From Podospora comata (taxonomy: Eukaryota > Ascomycota > Sordariomycetes > Sordariales > Podosporaceae), in assembly GCA_017354895.1 (NCBI GenBank), contig CP071499.1, forward strand, positions 3,038,001 to 3,102,000: DNA of 64,000 bases. The letters are read 5' to 3'. Position 1 is the first letter of the stretch; each line of letters begins with the position of its first letter. This document shows, one piece after another, positions 1 to 12,761 of the stretch. The notes below the pieces were generated by a model. It saw only the letters and a program-made list of their open reading frames with translations. It was not told the DNA's origin and ran no database searches. A program made the position numbers and the translations under genes.

Positions 1-209
1 GAGATGGTGGAGGAGGTCCAGGGGGTGCGTTCGGAGATGGGGTGGAAGCCTGCTTTTTGGAGGAGGGAGGTGGCGGTTTGGACTGCGTGGTAGGCTAGAC
101 GGGGGGGGTTAGTTGATGGGAGGAAAGGAAGGGGAGGGGGGGACAAACGGGTGGGAGAAGCGTTGACAAAGTCGAGGAACTCGTGGGCGGAGGCGGGAGG
201 GGGTGCCAT
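1..209 (-). CDS. Aspartyl aminopeptidase (M18 family), 5' part only
   Basis: The reading frame starts at the ATG complementary to 207-209 and runs off the left edge. The first 20 codons end in FVNASPT. A 54-nt intron (95-148; donor GTTTGT, branch ACTAAC, acceptor CTAG) then rejoins the frame to give NASPTPYHAVQTA, followed by a KAGF...ISER stretch. NASPTPYHAV and the AGF..LSER region are hallmark N-terminal sequences of M18 metallopeptidases of the DNPEP/yeast Ape4 type, which remove N-terminal Asp/Glu residues in the cytosol or vacuole. The intron is a multiple of three without a stop, so an automatic caller could translate it. The zinc ligands lie outside the window. The family call is good from the motif; the exact subfamily is inferred. 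Confidence 0.8.
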   Translation of the reverse strand, partial: MAPPPASAHEFLDFVNASPTRLSPPPLPFLPSTNPPRLAYHAVQTATSLLQKAGFHPISERTPWTSSTI

Positions 210-2091
210 TTTGGATGAGGTGGAGGAGAAGTAATGGCAGGGCACGCGAGCTGTTGTATAATGAAGAGGTCGAAGTCGAACTGGGGTTTTCAAAGAGGGG
301 CGAGCAATAGAAGAAGAAAACGAGGTGAACGCCCTTTTACAAGCAGCAGCAGCAGTGGTGTGTTGTTTTGCTGTTATTGTTGTCCTCAACGCAATTCGCT
401 GGTGATGGCAGCTTTTTATACACAGCATTTGAGAGCAAGAGATTTAAGAAAAAAAAAGAAAGAAAAAAACGGAATCAGTAAAAAGAAGAAACAGCTGCTT
501 GGGTGGTGGCTCGCTCTTTCACTCTCTCTTACGTTTTTGGCGGGGTAAAAACTGCTAGTTCTCCCTTTCAGGTCACAGCTTGCAGCTCGGAGGGCGGGGG
601 AAGGAAGGTCAACATCATCACCCCACTGGCCTGATGGAGTCGGTAGCCGCGGTGGGGTTCCGTGGGGCCGGCGCGGGAGGGGAGAAGGGGGGAGGGGGGA
701 GGGTTCCTTGTTGGATTTATCATGAAATATTGTCTGTGGAGGGTATATATGTGATGCTTTTTTTCTCTCAACTGTTGAGCTTTAGATTTTGCTATTGGGT
801 TAATGATGGGCTCAATAGGTATTTTGCTCTGGAAGCTTTCATCCCCAACCCGCCCGTCCCATCGAAACCCATACAACCAATCAAACACCCGGCATTACCT
901 ACCCACCGTGCCTACGCATCCCCTCTCTCTCCCGCTTCCCCACTTCCTTTCACCTCCCCGCCGAACCACTACTCGGCACGAGAGCGGCCCGATGATCAAC
1001 AGCAAGGACCGGGAAGCGTCTAAGCTATCCCGCCACTCCGTCTTCACCATCACCAAACAGGCAGCTCCGGAACTACCTACCACCACGACTTCCCAAATCC
1101 AAAAACCCATGACAGGAGTTGAGCCTCAATCAGTCACCCTCACCGAATTGGATTACACGTAGGGTGACCGACCGCCTGGCCTAATACGGTTGACACGAGT
1201 GAGTGGGCAGGCAGGCCTGGGGAAGGTGTCTATCTGGCCGCCTGAATCTCGCCTCACCTTTTTTGCCTTGCCTCGCCTGGTCAGGCAAGATAGGGAGGGA
1301 GGCCTTGCAGCGGGCACGGGGTACAGCCATGATGCCAGCCCTACCAGGCACCAAGCAGGAAGGGTCCTGCTCTTTTGTAATGTTAGCAAGTGGTGATTGG
1401 TTGGACAGCGGTGTTGTAGGTAGGCTGCCTCTTGTAGAGTTCGATAAAGGGATATGGCACGATAATGACTGTTGCGCTTCACAATCGCAGTGGAAAAAGA
1501 AAAGGCCTATTGGTTCTACTTTAGTCATTTAAACACACCAGGTGGTCAGTCGCGTGGGCTGGTGAGAGGCCTTCTTGGGGATGACCACCTCGGAGGCTTG
1601 CATCTGCTTTGCTGTCAGTGTATCTTGTGCATTTCACACTCGCTTCGACTCGGTAAACACCTGCTGCATTTGGATGAGCACTTGAACTTCATTTGCAAAG
1701 TCCCATGCTTTGCATCTTGCAGTGTCCAAAAGCAAACATCTATTCTTATCTCCAAGCCCAGCACCATAGACACCTAGGCAACTTTCTCGAAGCGACTCAT
1801 TCTCAGTCCGATCCTTGGTTCAAAATCTGAAACGCTTCTTCTAGAGGCAAACATCCTTCCTGGAGCTAGTCTCGGGGTTTGCATCAACGAAAAGAGGTTT
1901 GTTTGCTTGTTATGCTTCTATTCTGGAGTATTACTTACCCTTCTTGCTGAGCGATTCCACCAGCAATTATTCCCGTCTGTTACCATGAGGCTCAACATGA
2001 TGTTGATGGTAAACAATCCCATGGCTAACCCAAAGTTGGTGGAAGCCTGGAGCTTCCAGTCCGGTTTCGTAGCTCGGTGTGACACTCCTCC

Positions 2092-2122
<31 letters not shown>
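2092..2122. repeat. (CAT)n microsatellite
   Basis: About ten uninterrupted CAT units. They create artificial poly-Met or poly-Asp open frames on the minus strand, which are not treated as genes. Confidence 0.9.
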
Positions 2123-2123
<1 letters not shown>

Positions 2124-3560
2124 GATGAGTAACACCGTCGCTTCAGAAGGGGGATTCGCTTCCAAGCTTTTTGGTCCACGTTGTCAGGTTACATCCTCTC
2201 CAGTTTTCCCGTCTTGTCTTTTCCTAGCCTGTGGCTTTTACATAGTGGGTAGTTGGTTGCATGGATGGGGATTTTTGCCTGTGTTTATAGTGCACAAATG
2301 TATCCAACATGGTGATCAGGCTGGAGAAAATCCTCGATACACCTAGTTCGAGCCCCGAGCTGAAATACATCTCTATTTATATATATATATCAAAAAGATA
2401 GAGCCATCTGCAACTCTCCTCGTATGAGGTGCCTGAAAAAAAAATAGGTGAAAGACAAAAGCGGAATCTCCAAAAAAAAAAAAAAAAAAAAATAGGGTTA
2501 CGTCGCATATCGCGAGCGCGCGCATCGCAGCAGCAGGACACATTCGCATGGCATGGCATGGCATAGCACCTGTCCATCGGGGGCAGTCCCCGTTCCTGGC
2601 GAAGATCTTTTTTCTCCTCCTTCTCCATCTGTCCGTTGTCAGCTTGTCAATTCATCCGGGCCGTCACTGGGTAGGTAGGCGAGGACGGGGGGAGCCAAGT
2701 TCAGGTAAGGTGTGGCGAGGTGTGATCTCCAGGTACAAAGTCGATTCCTACCCCCGTCCTCAAACTCCCAATTGAGTGGATAGACCTTTTTTTCTGGAAT
2801 ACGATCGAATGGAAGCTGGTGTCTTGCAATCCAGGTCCTTGCCCTGAAGCCTCGCAAGTTTTGTTGGTGACATGCCAGGTAGTTTGAAGCAGCTGGATGT
2901 ACCCCCAAGTACCTCAAAAAACCCCTGCTCACCTGGACCTTTGCCTTGCCTGCTCCGTCCCTTTGCCAACCCACCTGCCCCACCCTTCCCAGGTTTAAAC
3001 TTATGATCCCAGCATCTCGCGTTGCGTGGCTTTTCTCACCTTTTGGTCACCTCACCTTTCTCATGCTGTTGAACCAATCAGTCCGTTTTGCTTCGTACTC
3101 CGGACCTTCCAGCGGTCCCATTTGCCCAGATGGAAGGTGTTCAACACCATTCAGGGTTAGGGGTCGACATGCTTGGTAGATGCACCTCGCCAATTTCTAC
3201 GTCTCATCTCCAATCACCACGACCACCGCCACTCACCGTTTACATCGGCGAATTTCCCCATCTTTTTCCCCGTGACAATTTTTCTTCCGAAATTTAAAAT
3301 AAAATAAAATCCCCAAAAAAATAAAACCAAAGAAAGAAAGGGAGGGATGGTGACGCTCCTTTGTCTTTCGTCTTTTCTTTTTTCCCCTACCCCTTCCCCC
3401 TTGTTAAATTAGCGGAGGATTTAGAGATGCGGATAGCAGATACGCGAAATATGACGTCCCAATCCCTACACACAGTGTGTGTTGCAAATATCCCCTTGAT
3501 AGATCAAATCTGCGATCATGATACCAACAAAAGACACTTTGAACCGATCAAGGTAGAGAT

Positions 3561-3570
<10 letters not shown>

Positions 3571-3614
<44 letters not shown>
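3571..3614. repeat. (AG)n microsatellite
   Basis: An uninterrupted AG dinucleotide tract of about 44 bases, preceded by imperfect AGAT/AGAC units. It lies in non-coding sequence. Confidence 0.9.
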
Positions 3615-3616
<2 letters not shown>

Positions 3617-6600
3617 GAAATAGGATTTGGCCCAAGCTCAACCTTCCCAGATCGAGCGAAGGGCTGCACAAACGATGACGATCCTTGGCGGGTGCGGGCG
3701 GCGGGCGATCAGACAAGGATTTTGTGTCAACTCCTTGTTGTCAACTCTCGGTCGAAAGCAACATTCTCCAGGAAATGTCATAGCTACCCGACATATTTGA
3801 TGGGAAAGGGTTTGTCGTGGAAGATCCTGGGATTATGATGGCTGCTGCTACCTTGTGAGGCGAAGGGGACCGTAGCCTTTTGGTTGTGGTGAAATGAGCG
3901 AGGATGATGCAGCAGTGTTGGACACTTCTGAACCAAGGCAAAAAGATCACCACGTTTTCATTCATCTTTTTTTTTATTTTATTTTTTGGATTTTTTCAAA
4001 TTTTATTTTTATTTTTTTTACACTCCACAGATATTCTTCACCCACCTCCCGTACCTTGCAGCTCTTCATTCTTATCATGTTTTCTTGTTATCCCCCTCGT
4101 ACCTTGCAGCTAAAAGTTCCGGCCCATTCTGCACTCGTAGCTGAGTATCAGTGGCAACTACTCCCGCCTTTCTCCAGCAAATCTCTAGGTATTCCAACTT
4201 CCACATTCCACACTGTCTATTTCGATAGAAAAGCCAATGTGGCAAAAAATATCTTTTTTGTAGGTGTGGTCTCTGCGGTCTCTGAGTGGGTGGTGGTGTG
4301 GCTTCAGCTCCGTCCCAACGCTGCAGGCTGGCACCCCTCTTTTCTTGGCAACAAGAATCGCCGCAAAAAAAAAAAAAGAAAAAAAACCCCAAAAAAAGAG
4401 GTACAGGTTATCAGTCGAGGAGGACGTTCTTGGAATTATAGAGAGTTGGCTGTGCGCGAGGGTATGGTGTGTGAGGATGAACTGGCTTGATCCCGGTCTT
4501 CCGGGTCGACTACCTGGATGGGATGAAGATGGGGGGGTTGTTTACGGTAGGGTATCTAGGAGGACAAAAAAGCGTGGGGGATCAGCGTGCAGGAAGGGAT
4601 GGATAGTTGGTTGGGATGAAAGCCTGTAGACTTGATCAAGAAAAAGGTGCTGTTCAGATAAGAGCTGCTGCTGTCCTTGTTCTCATGAAAATGTACAACA
4701 AGTAAGGCTCGATGAGGTGAGTAAGTGAGACCTCACATGACCGCTTGTACAGATCGAGTCTTTTTTCTTTGTCCCTGACCCCAAAAGTCTGGGGGGGTGG
4801 TAGATGTCATGGCAGGCTAAATCACCTGTGACAAGGGTTGTACAGAACCAACAAACCTTACCTGTGCAAGGTGATGCTATAGCTGAGAAAACACAAGGTT
4901 ATTCTGCTTGAACTCGTGGTCTCTGCTACACACGGAAGACAGAGAGAGGCGGGGAACGGGAGGATGTATGTGCGTTTTATTAGAGTGATTATGTGGGGAG
5001 ATATATTGCGGATGTTGGAGAAAAACGGGGATGGATCATGGGGGACTGATTGGAGTTTGTAGGAGGAGATGCAACAGGGGATTCCTTTTATAGGCAGCTT
5101 TGGTCCTCTCTCTCTCTCTCGTTCGTATGATGATTGTAGAGCGATATGGCTTGGGAGAGGGAAGCTGGACGGAATGACGGTGGACGATGCAGCGTCACTC
5201 TGAAATGGTGAACAATGGCGTTGTCATTTGTCACTTGATCGCCCCACTTTTTGGGATGGTGGCTTGAGCCCTTGTCAGCGAGAGAAAATGAGGGAGGGGG
5301 TTCAAGAGGCTTCGAATTCGAATTAAACAGAGGAAATCAAACATGTTTCTTCATTTTCAAGTTGATATCGGTGTATCAGACTGGTCAATGGCTGCACATG
5401 GACCGAAACTGACAGATGCCTTTGAAAGTTGTTGTGCTTCAGATTTCGACGTTGGTCCAGTCGATTGAGTTTAGCTCTCGTAGATCCTCAAGCGCAGGCT
5501 GTCGGAATCCTGTCTGAAGAGAGACAGCGAGACTTGTGTGCACTGACCACCGTCAAGCTTTGTGGTTATTTTTTTATTTTTTTTTTAAATCAGCGGAGTC
5601 TTTGGTGGAGGGATACCCGCCTCTTTTATGGTCCCCACCAACCCCAGCGCACGAGGGCCTGAGAGAGTTTGATTGTCCAGCTTCGATGCCAAACCTCGCC
5701 TCGACGAAATGTCTTTGTTTATTTTCAATCAGAGAGGTTTAATCCTCACAGAGGCCCTCCCCCACGCTGAGGAAGCCGACGCGGGGTTCTGCTTCACCGT
5801 CCTCTCCCTCGCAAGCAAGCGTGAGCAAAAGCAGCCCAAGAGAGCTCCAAGAATCCGAAACGGGCTTGGTAGAGTGGGCGGCAGCGGCTGAGCAAGGGGG
5901 TCATCCTGGGCCCGGGCCCTTGGCCCTGGCACTTCCTCTTTCGATCTCAACAGCCGGGAGGCATTAGTTGGGCAGCACCATGACTCCATGTAGGTGCGCA
6001 CTCAAGGCTGTATGGAAAGAAGATGATGAACCACGGTTGCCCACCGAGAGCGCAGCGAGCTCTTGCGCTATCGGGGCCTTGTAGGGCAGCCGCAGCACGG
6101 GGGCGACGGGCGGGAGGGCTCGGTGCAAGGGCACGGCAACGCACGGCGGACGACCGACCGATCATCGCAAGGCGGTAGAGTCTGGAGAGCCTGCCTTGTC
6201 ACGCCCGGATGACTGTGACGGTCATGCTTTCCACCGTCTACCGATGCTGGCCAACGGCGACAGCGAGGCCGTTGGTTGTACAGTCCCATACCGCTGCACT
6301 CAAGCGTACGTGACCACTTGTCAGCAGCTCATCGCTACTCGACAGACGAATCTGACAGAAATCCGCAATCGAAGCGTGAAATCTGACAATGGCTGAGGTG
6401 TTCGTTCGAGTTTCCTTGATCATGCACTTGGTTCCTCTCAAGACCATAGGGGAATTCCACGTTGTTGAACAGTTACGCAAGGTCCCGTCATAGGCCAAGC
6501 CCATCGCCTTCTCTGTCGTATAGAAAACTCATCAAGAAGAATTCTCACTCGGGTAGTGCCCATGAAAGTTCCAGAAAAGGAGGCCTATCTATCGATCTCT

Positions 6601-7007
6601 GGAGTTGTACACACACAGTAGGCTCTGGGGTTGGGGGCCGCGGGGGCCTAACCAGATACTCACCTTGATTGAGTATTTGGCTTTTGATGGCTCATTGGCG
6701 GACGGTGCGCGGTGAGGTGGGTGAGGTGGGCTGGGCTCAATTTGCCTGTCTTTCTTGAACGGCCGCCCCCCTGGGCTCAAGTTGCTGTCTGCTGTCTGCT
6801 GTCTACTGGGTGAGATGATGAATTTCTCGGTGAATTGGGGGACTGGACTGATGTGCTCGGCAGCACTGCAGCTTGTTCTCACTCGCTCTCTCGTCTTCAT
6901 CTTGCGCTGCTGCCCCTGGTCGCTTTTGGGTTCCAGGTGCAGGGGGGCGCCCGACGGTTTGTGGTGTAGGCGGGCAGGTAGACCCTCTTCCCATCGAGGT
7001 ATCGATG

Positions 7008-7024
7008 GAGTACCTGAGGTACTC
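7008..7024. promoter_or_regulatory. GTACCT palindrome upstream of MED15
   Basis: A perfect inverted repeat with arms GAGTACCT and AGGTACTC around one central base, followed at once by a further GAGGTACTT. The location is upstream and non-coding. A second GGTACC-rich inverted repeat lies at 7481-7497. Binding by a dimeric factor is inference only. Confidence 0.35.
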
Positions 7025-7379
7025 GAGGTACTTGGCTCTCCCACCCCGGCCACGCCCGCCAGACGTGCTTGGTTGCTGGGCTCTCGCTGCGATCGGCCCA
7101 ACCCCTTTACTGTCACTGTCACCATCTCGGCAGTGAAAGTTGAGGGTTTACTTCATTACTTCGAGTCCTCGCTTGTTGGTGGTGGAAGCAGAGCATCATC
7201 AGCTTCCGTTGAATTTGTCGCCAAGACCGTGACACCATGCTAGGTCGACCCGGGCGGGCGGTCATTGCTGTCTGCTCACGGGTGGCGGGGAGTGATCAAT
7301 CGTTTAGTCAGTTGAAGCCAAGGTGGATGAGAATAATAGACATGAAAGCTATCGTCTTGAAAAAAAAGAGGCAGTGAGA

Positions 7380-7404
7380 AGGAGAGACAGAGAGACACAG
7401 AGAC

Positions 7405-7439
<35 letters not shown>

Positions 7440-7440
7440 A
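7380..7440. repeat. Imperfect AGAGACAG repeat
   Basis: A purine-rich, partly tandem stretch of AGAGACAG-like units about 0.9 kb upstream of the MED15 start. No gene is associated with it. Confidence 0.75.
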
Positions 7441-8314
7441 GAAGCGCCAGACACCAGGCGCTAGAGACCCCTGCACCAAAGGTACCTCGCGAGTACCAAG
7501 GGTACCTGTTGGTACAGGCTGCCCTGGGGTTCCGCCTCCAACCAAGTAGCGTCTGACACCGGCGGGCAGAGCAGCCAGAGCCCATCGTAGTAGGCCCCAC
7601 ATCCCCATCCTTCCAGGTTCTTTTCTCCCTTCCCAACTTTCCATTCCCACTCCTGGGCACACCACCGCCTGCCTCCCTCTTCTTCCGTGCCCACCACCGT
7701 TGCGTTGTCGCCGAACCTCAACCTCAACCTTTACTGAAGCTTTTCTCTCTCTTCCATTACCTACCTTTTCATCATAGTATTGGAACCGCTCTCACCTAGC
7801 CACTCGGTCACTCAACCACCGTGTGTGTCTAATAATTGCAACAACTGAACTGCTAGGTGCTGCGTGCCGGCTCCGGAACCTCGTCCTCCACCTCTTTTTT
7901 TGGGCCGCTTCTCTCACGACGACGACACGACACGACCACGACCACGACCACGACGAACAGCAGCTTTGTTTCTGACCCTAGCTCACGCGCTCTCGGTCGC
8001 CCTCGACTTCTCTCACTGACATTTTGTTATTTGTGGGCTCCACGAGCGCCGAATTGATCTTGGTCGACATACACTGAGGGGATTTGTTTGGCGACATCTT
8101 GATCAAAGGCCTAACCTCTGTCGCCCCAGTGACACCGCCGCTTTGAACGCGCGCCGAAGCTTGCCATCGCCATCAAAGCCGCAGGTATATGGGAATCCGC
8201 CACGGTCAACATCCCAACACGCCGACGCTTGGCTCCGCAGCTGCCTCGCCCTCTCGCCCTGGTGCGCTGCAGAAAAGGATAGCAAGGAGTTGATCCCACT
8301 ACTCAACTGCGGCC

Positions 8315-11300
8315 ATGGCCGCCAACATACCGCCACAGATGGTTCCCAACCATATGATGCTGCTTCAGCAGCAGCAGCAGCAGCAGCGAGCCAAATCCCA
8401 ACAGCAGCAGCAGCAAATCAACCAACTTGTCATGGCCTATGTTGTCAACACGCAGCCTGAGGCCGCTCCAAACACATGGCAGAGTGCCATGTCTCATAAC
8501 GAGCGATATGGAAAGACTCTGAACCTGTAAGTACTGGACGGTTGAGATGCAACTGAGTGCATGACAAGCCTGGGTCACTAACGGGACTGCAGCGTCACAA
8601 ACGTAATACTTGCCATGTCGACCGGCAATTTCACCGCTGTCTTTCAACACGCAACCGACTTCGAGAAAAAGGCTTGGCTGAGTTCTGAAAATAAGGTGAG
8701 CGCCACACGTCCCCTTCCAGTATATTCGTTGCACCGTTTGCATTTTTCTCTTCTTCTTTTTAGGCAGAAGCCCGGACTGTATTCTGACATTCTCCAGGCC
8801 ATGTACGACAGGGCCTTGCAAGGCAAAATCGACGAGATGGTCGCACGCAGACAGGGCAACACGCAACAGCTTCAGAACCAGCTGCAGCAGCAGCAGCAGC
8901 AGCAACAACAGCAGCAGCAGCATCATCAGCAGCAGCAGCAACGTCAGCAGCAGCATCAGCAGCAACAGATGCTCATGAACCAGATGGCTGCTGCTCGAAT
9001 GGGGCCGACCGGCCAGCCTGGATTTCCAGGCATGCAAAACCCGATGCAAGTCCCTCAAGGACCCCCACAAGCCCAGCTTGGTATGGGCTTGGCTGGGAAC
9101 CCTCAGAACAGGCCCGGGCAACCACCGTTCGGAATGCAGATGGGACAGCCTGCACGTCCTATGGGTCCCATGAGCCAGCTGCAGCCCAATGAGATCAATG
9201 CCGTCAACGAGGTCGCGCAGAGACTGATGAACCAAGTTCCCGAACCCCAGAAAGCCCAAATGCGCCAGAAAATCATGGAGAACCTGGGCCCGCGTGCTGC
9301 TCAGTTCCACGGGGATGTACTCGTGTGGCATTTTCAGCAAGAGGCCCTGCGGCAAATGACTGCGAGCCGGCAGAGGCAAGCTCAAGCTCTTGGACAGCAA
9401 CGAATGGCCAACGGAATGCCGCAGGGCCAACCAGGACAGATGAACCCGAACCAACTCATGATCAACCCACTAGCACAGCAGCCAGTCATGCCGAATGGCC
9501 CGATGCTCGGCGCCAACATCGAAACTATACGGAACGAGCGTCAACAAGCTCTGCTCGCCCAGCAGCAGGGACAGATGGTTGTCCCGGCGAGCAACGGCCA
9601 GGCCAGAACTGTTACGCCAGGCCCGATGAACGGGATGCCGGGCGCTCAACCGGGCGTGAACCAAGCCTCTCGACCAATGCCGGCGGGACAGAATTTTGGC
9701 GTTCAGCAGCCTGGTGTTGCCCGAGGACCGATGATGGGACACCCGATGCAAGGACAACCGGGCGGTCTCGCCGGGCCCCCTACCACGTCTCAGAGTCCAG
9801 CCATGAACACGTTGAACGCGCCGATGCAGCAGCCGCCCGTTCCGATGGGGCATGTGGGGAGACAACCGCCCGTTAACCCAGGTAACCCGGCCATGGGCAG
9901 CTTGAATCCGCAATTCAGCCATCAGAACAACACACGACCGCCCTCGGCGATGCCAGGTGTCATGAACGGCGCGGGGCTGGCCGGAGGTCGAGGAATACCC
10001 GAAGGAGCAATGGGCAACTGGAATCAGCAGCAACGGGCGGCCATGATGAGTGGTTTGTCGATGGGCACACCTGGCCAGATGCCCGGGGCACCGGAACAAC
10101 TCCGAGCCGGCCAGATGAACATGGCGAATCAGGGACAGGGACTGAACGGGCCACCAAACCCGGCAGTGCAGGCCAAGATGTTGGAATACTTGCAAACCCC
10201 ACACGGCAAGACGGCCATCGACAACATGGACATAGCGCCTGGTGTTTTCGGCATGCTTGCGAACAACGGAACGAATGTGGGGCCAAACATTAAGAAATGG
10301 TTTCAGCTCAAGGCCCTGGCAGTCAACAACCCGGCGCAACTGAACATGTTGCAGGCCATCCAGCACAGGCAGTTCGCAGTATTGTGGAACCAACAACAGA
10401 AGAGGCAGCAAGCAAACCAACCCCAAGGCAACCCCGGCGCTCCTTTCCAGCCGCCCCAGCTGCCCCCCGGCGAGGAATATCCCCCGCACGTCGCCCAGCT
10501 GACCCCGCAAGAGGTCCAGGCATTTATGAGCAGGAGTGCCAATCATGCGAACCAGAACCCGGCCATGGTCTCGGAGATACTCAGAAGATTGAAGTACACC
10601 GACTACGCCAAGAAGATCTGGGAGAAGCACAACAAGCAGCAGCAGCAGCAGCAGCAGCAGGGAATCAACAATGCCAATACTGGCGGCCAAAAGGCTCCGT
10701 CACAGATAGTACCCCCAACACCCACCACACAACCAGGTGCCCCTCCGATGGCTCAGCCGAACATGCCGCCAAAGCCCTCGAGCACCCCGGTGGCTCCTCC
10801 AGCATCCACGCCGGCCAGACAGACGCCCAAGATTCCTCAACAACCGCAACCTCAACAGCAGTCACAGCCGGCGTCGCAGTCACAGCAACAGCCGGGGCAA
10901 CATGGACCGAACCCTTCTCCCGTGCCCGCCCCCAGGCACAACCTCAAGCGAAAGCCGGACGATTCCGAAGGTGCGGCCCAAGCGAACAATGCCGCTCAAC
11001 GACCAGCGCCGGGACCTGGAGCTCAGACCAATATCCGTGCACCCCCACCGTTCAAGCCGCTTCCTGAGGAACAGGTTGCGGCCCTGGGGCCGCAGGAAAG
11101 GGCCGAGTATGATGCCACCTTGCGACTTCATCAGCGCATCACGGCCATCACCACGGAAGAACAGATATTCGCCCAAGGGCAGAACGAGGTGCCGGTGCCC
11201 ATGGACGCAGAGCTATCGGGGAAAACCCGCAGGACGCTCCTGGGAGCATTGAGCACCATGAGAGGTGTAAGCGCGTGGTCGCAGGCATGGTTCTTCAAGA

Positions 11301-12761
11301 CCAAGGACGAGGAACGTCTGAGGATTTTCCTTCGAGCAGTACGTATATCCGGATCGAGTCTCTGCATCACGGGAGGCTGACTGACATGTCATGTAGCGGC
11401 ACAAACTTTACAGGCAGCTCGTTCCAAACAAGGACGCATCACAGCCGTCAACCATCTTGCGGCCCGTCCTCACCATTTCACCCCAGGAACTCGACCAGAT
11501 CCAGCAGATGCTGAAGAACATGGCCACTGACATCAAGACCTATTGCGTACCCTCGCTTGGTCTGCAAAATAGCTGGAGTCAGGCGAACGGCGGGACGCCA
11601 ACCCAGCGGCCCGCGCAAGCACCCACGCCTCTGAGCCAAGCCAATCTGGAGAAGCAGACACAGGCGTTGAAGCAGGCGCAGAACCGCACGGCCGCGAAGA
11701 ACGTTGCCGCCCCGGCCGCTCCGACGACCACGCAGCCGCCTTTCTCGTTTGGGGCTCACAAGTCGCCGGCCGGCAATCCGGAATACCTGAGCGAGCCGCT
11801 TCTCACACGGGACGGGCTCCAGGCACCACCTGCCAGGAAGAAGCCCAAGACGGGGGCAAACCACAGCTCGCCGCCGGCCATTCAGCCGGGCACTGGCTCC
11901 CTGTCGCCCAACGTCAAGGCGCCCTCTCCCGTTGTCAGCCGGAAGCAGGAGCCGGCCAAAACGGCACCCAAATTCATGTGTCCCGAACCCGGTTGCGAGC
12001 AAATGTCTGTGGGTTTTGAGAGCGAGGAAGCGCTTGGCATGCACAAGCAGGAGGAGCACATCCGGCCATTCCAAGATCCTGTCGCCTTCATGCGGGAGAA
12101 CATGGCTGCGGCACTGAAGCTTGACGAACAGGGCAGGCCCGTCTCGGCGCCGGCCATGGGTGGCAGTCTTTCCAAGCAAGGCCAGACACCCATGAGCAAG
12201 CCTGATCTGGCGGCGACGCCCATGTCTCGCGACGCGTCGATGAGACGACAGGGCAGTGCCGCGGGAGGACGGGAGAGCACGGCGACACCACGGATGGCGG
12301 CGAGCACGCCCATGGCGCCGGTGGACGAGATGTGGGCGGGCACGACGATCGACCCGCAGAATCTGTTTGCCGGGCTGGGGCCCACGATAGACGCGACCAC
12401 GGGCAACATGATGCACGAGTTTGGGACGTACCGATCGATCACGCCCAACGACACGCCCGAGTCGACGGCCAGCAAGGACAGCGGGGTTTCGGAGCCGAAC
12501 AGCGACATCCTCGAGGGCACCGGGCTGGATATCAACTTGACGTTTCAGAACTTCAACGAGGATGTGCTGATGGACATGAACAGGATCAACATGGATTCGC
12601 TGGATAGTTTGGTGGACAGCGACCTGTACGGCCCGGGTGGTGGTTTTGGCGGCGGGCAGGAGGCGTACCAGTTCACCTTTGAAGACATGACGATGGGGAA
12701 CGACTTTAGCAAGCCGTTTCAGTTTGACAACAGCGGGTACATGATGGATGCATCGGTTTAG
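8315..12761 (+). CDS. MED15: Mediator tail subunit 15 (Med15/Gal11 family)
   Basis: Four exons are proposed: 8315-8526, 8593-8695, 8768-11338 and 11397-12761, giving 1416 residues. Intron 1 has GTAAGT, CTAAC and GCAG; intron 2 is 72 nt, in frame and stop-free; intron 3 has GTACGT and TGTAG. The N-terminal ~35-105 residues, with WQSAM..NERYGKTLNLV, resemble the Med15 KIX domain, which contacts activators. Long Gln, Gln/His, Pro, Met and Gly-rich stretches follow, as usual for this subunit. A helical region near LLGALSTM...LRARHKLYRQLV probably belongs to the conserved fungal Med15 core. A Cys2His2-like segment (C-x4-C-x15-H-x4-H, about residues 1156-1182) lies in the C-terminal part, and the end is acidic. 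The product should act in the nucleus in the Mediator tail module. Intron 2's exact acceptor (8767) is the least certain boundary. Confidence 0.9.

Larger units (their letters stand above)
210..8314. other. Long intergenic region upstream of MED15
   Basis: About 8.1 kb separates the divergent aminopeptidase and MED15 starts. Many short open frames exist on both strands, but none carries a recognisable domain, a convincing intron pair or sustained codon bias. The region holds microsatellites (CAT at 2092-2122, poly-A at 2472-2492, AG at 3571-3614, AGACAG-type at about 7380-7440), pyrimidine-rich stretches and GGTACC-containing palindromes near 7.0 and 7.5 kb. The last few hundred bases are probably MED15 promoter and leader. 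Non-coding RNA genes cannot be excluded by eye. Confidence 0.6.

Noticed and set aside
1918-2179. Minus-strand frames with poly-Met or poly-Asp start
   Set aside because: Produced by the CAT microsatellite; the remainder shows no domain.
6589-7243. Overlapping 178- and 162-codon frames on opposite strands
   Set aside because: Neither has a domain or sensible composition; the region contains promoter-like palindromes.
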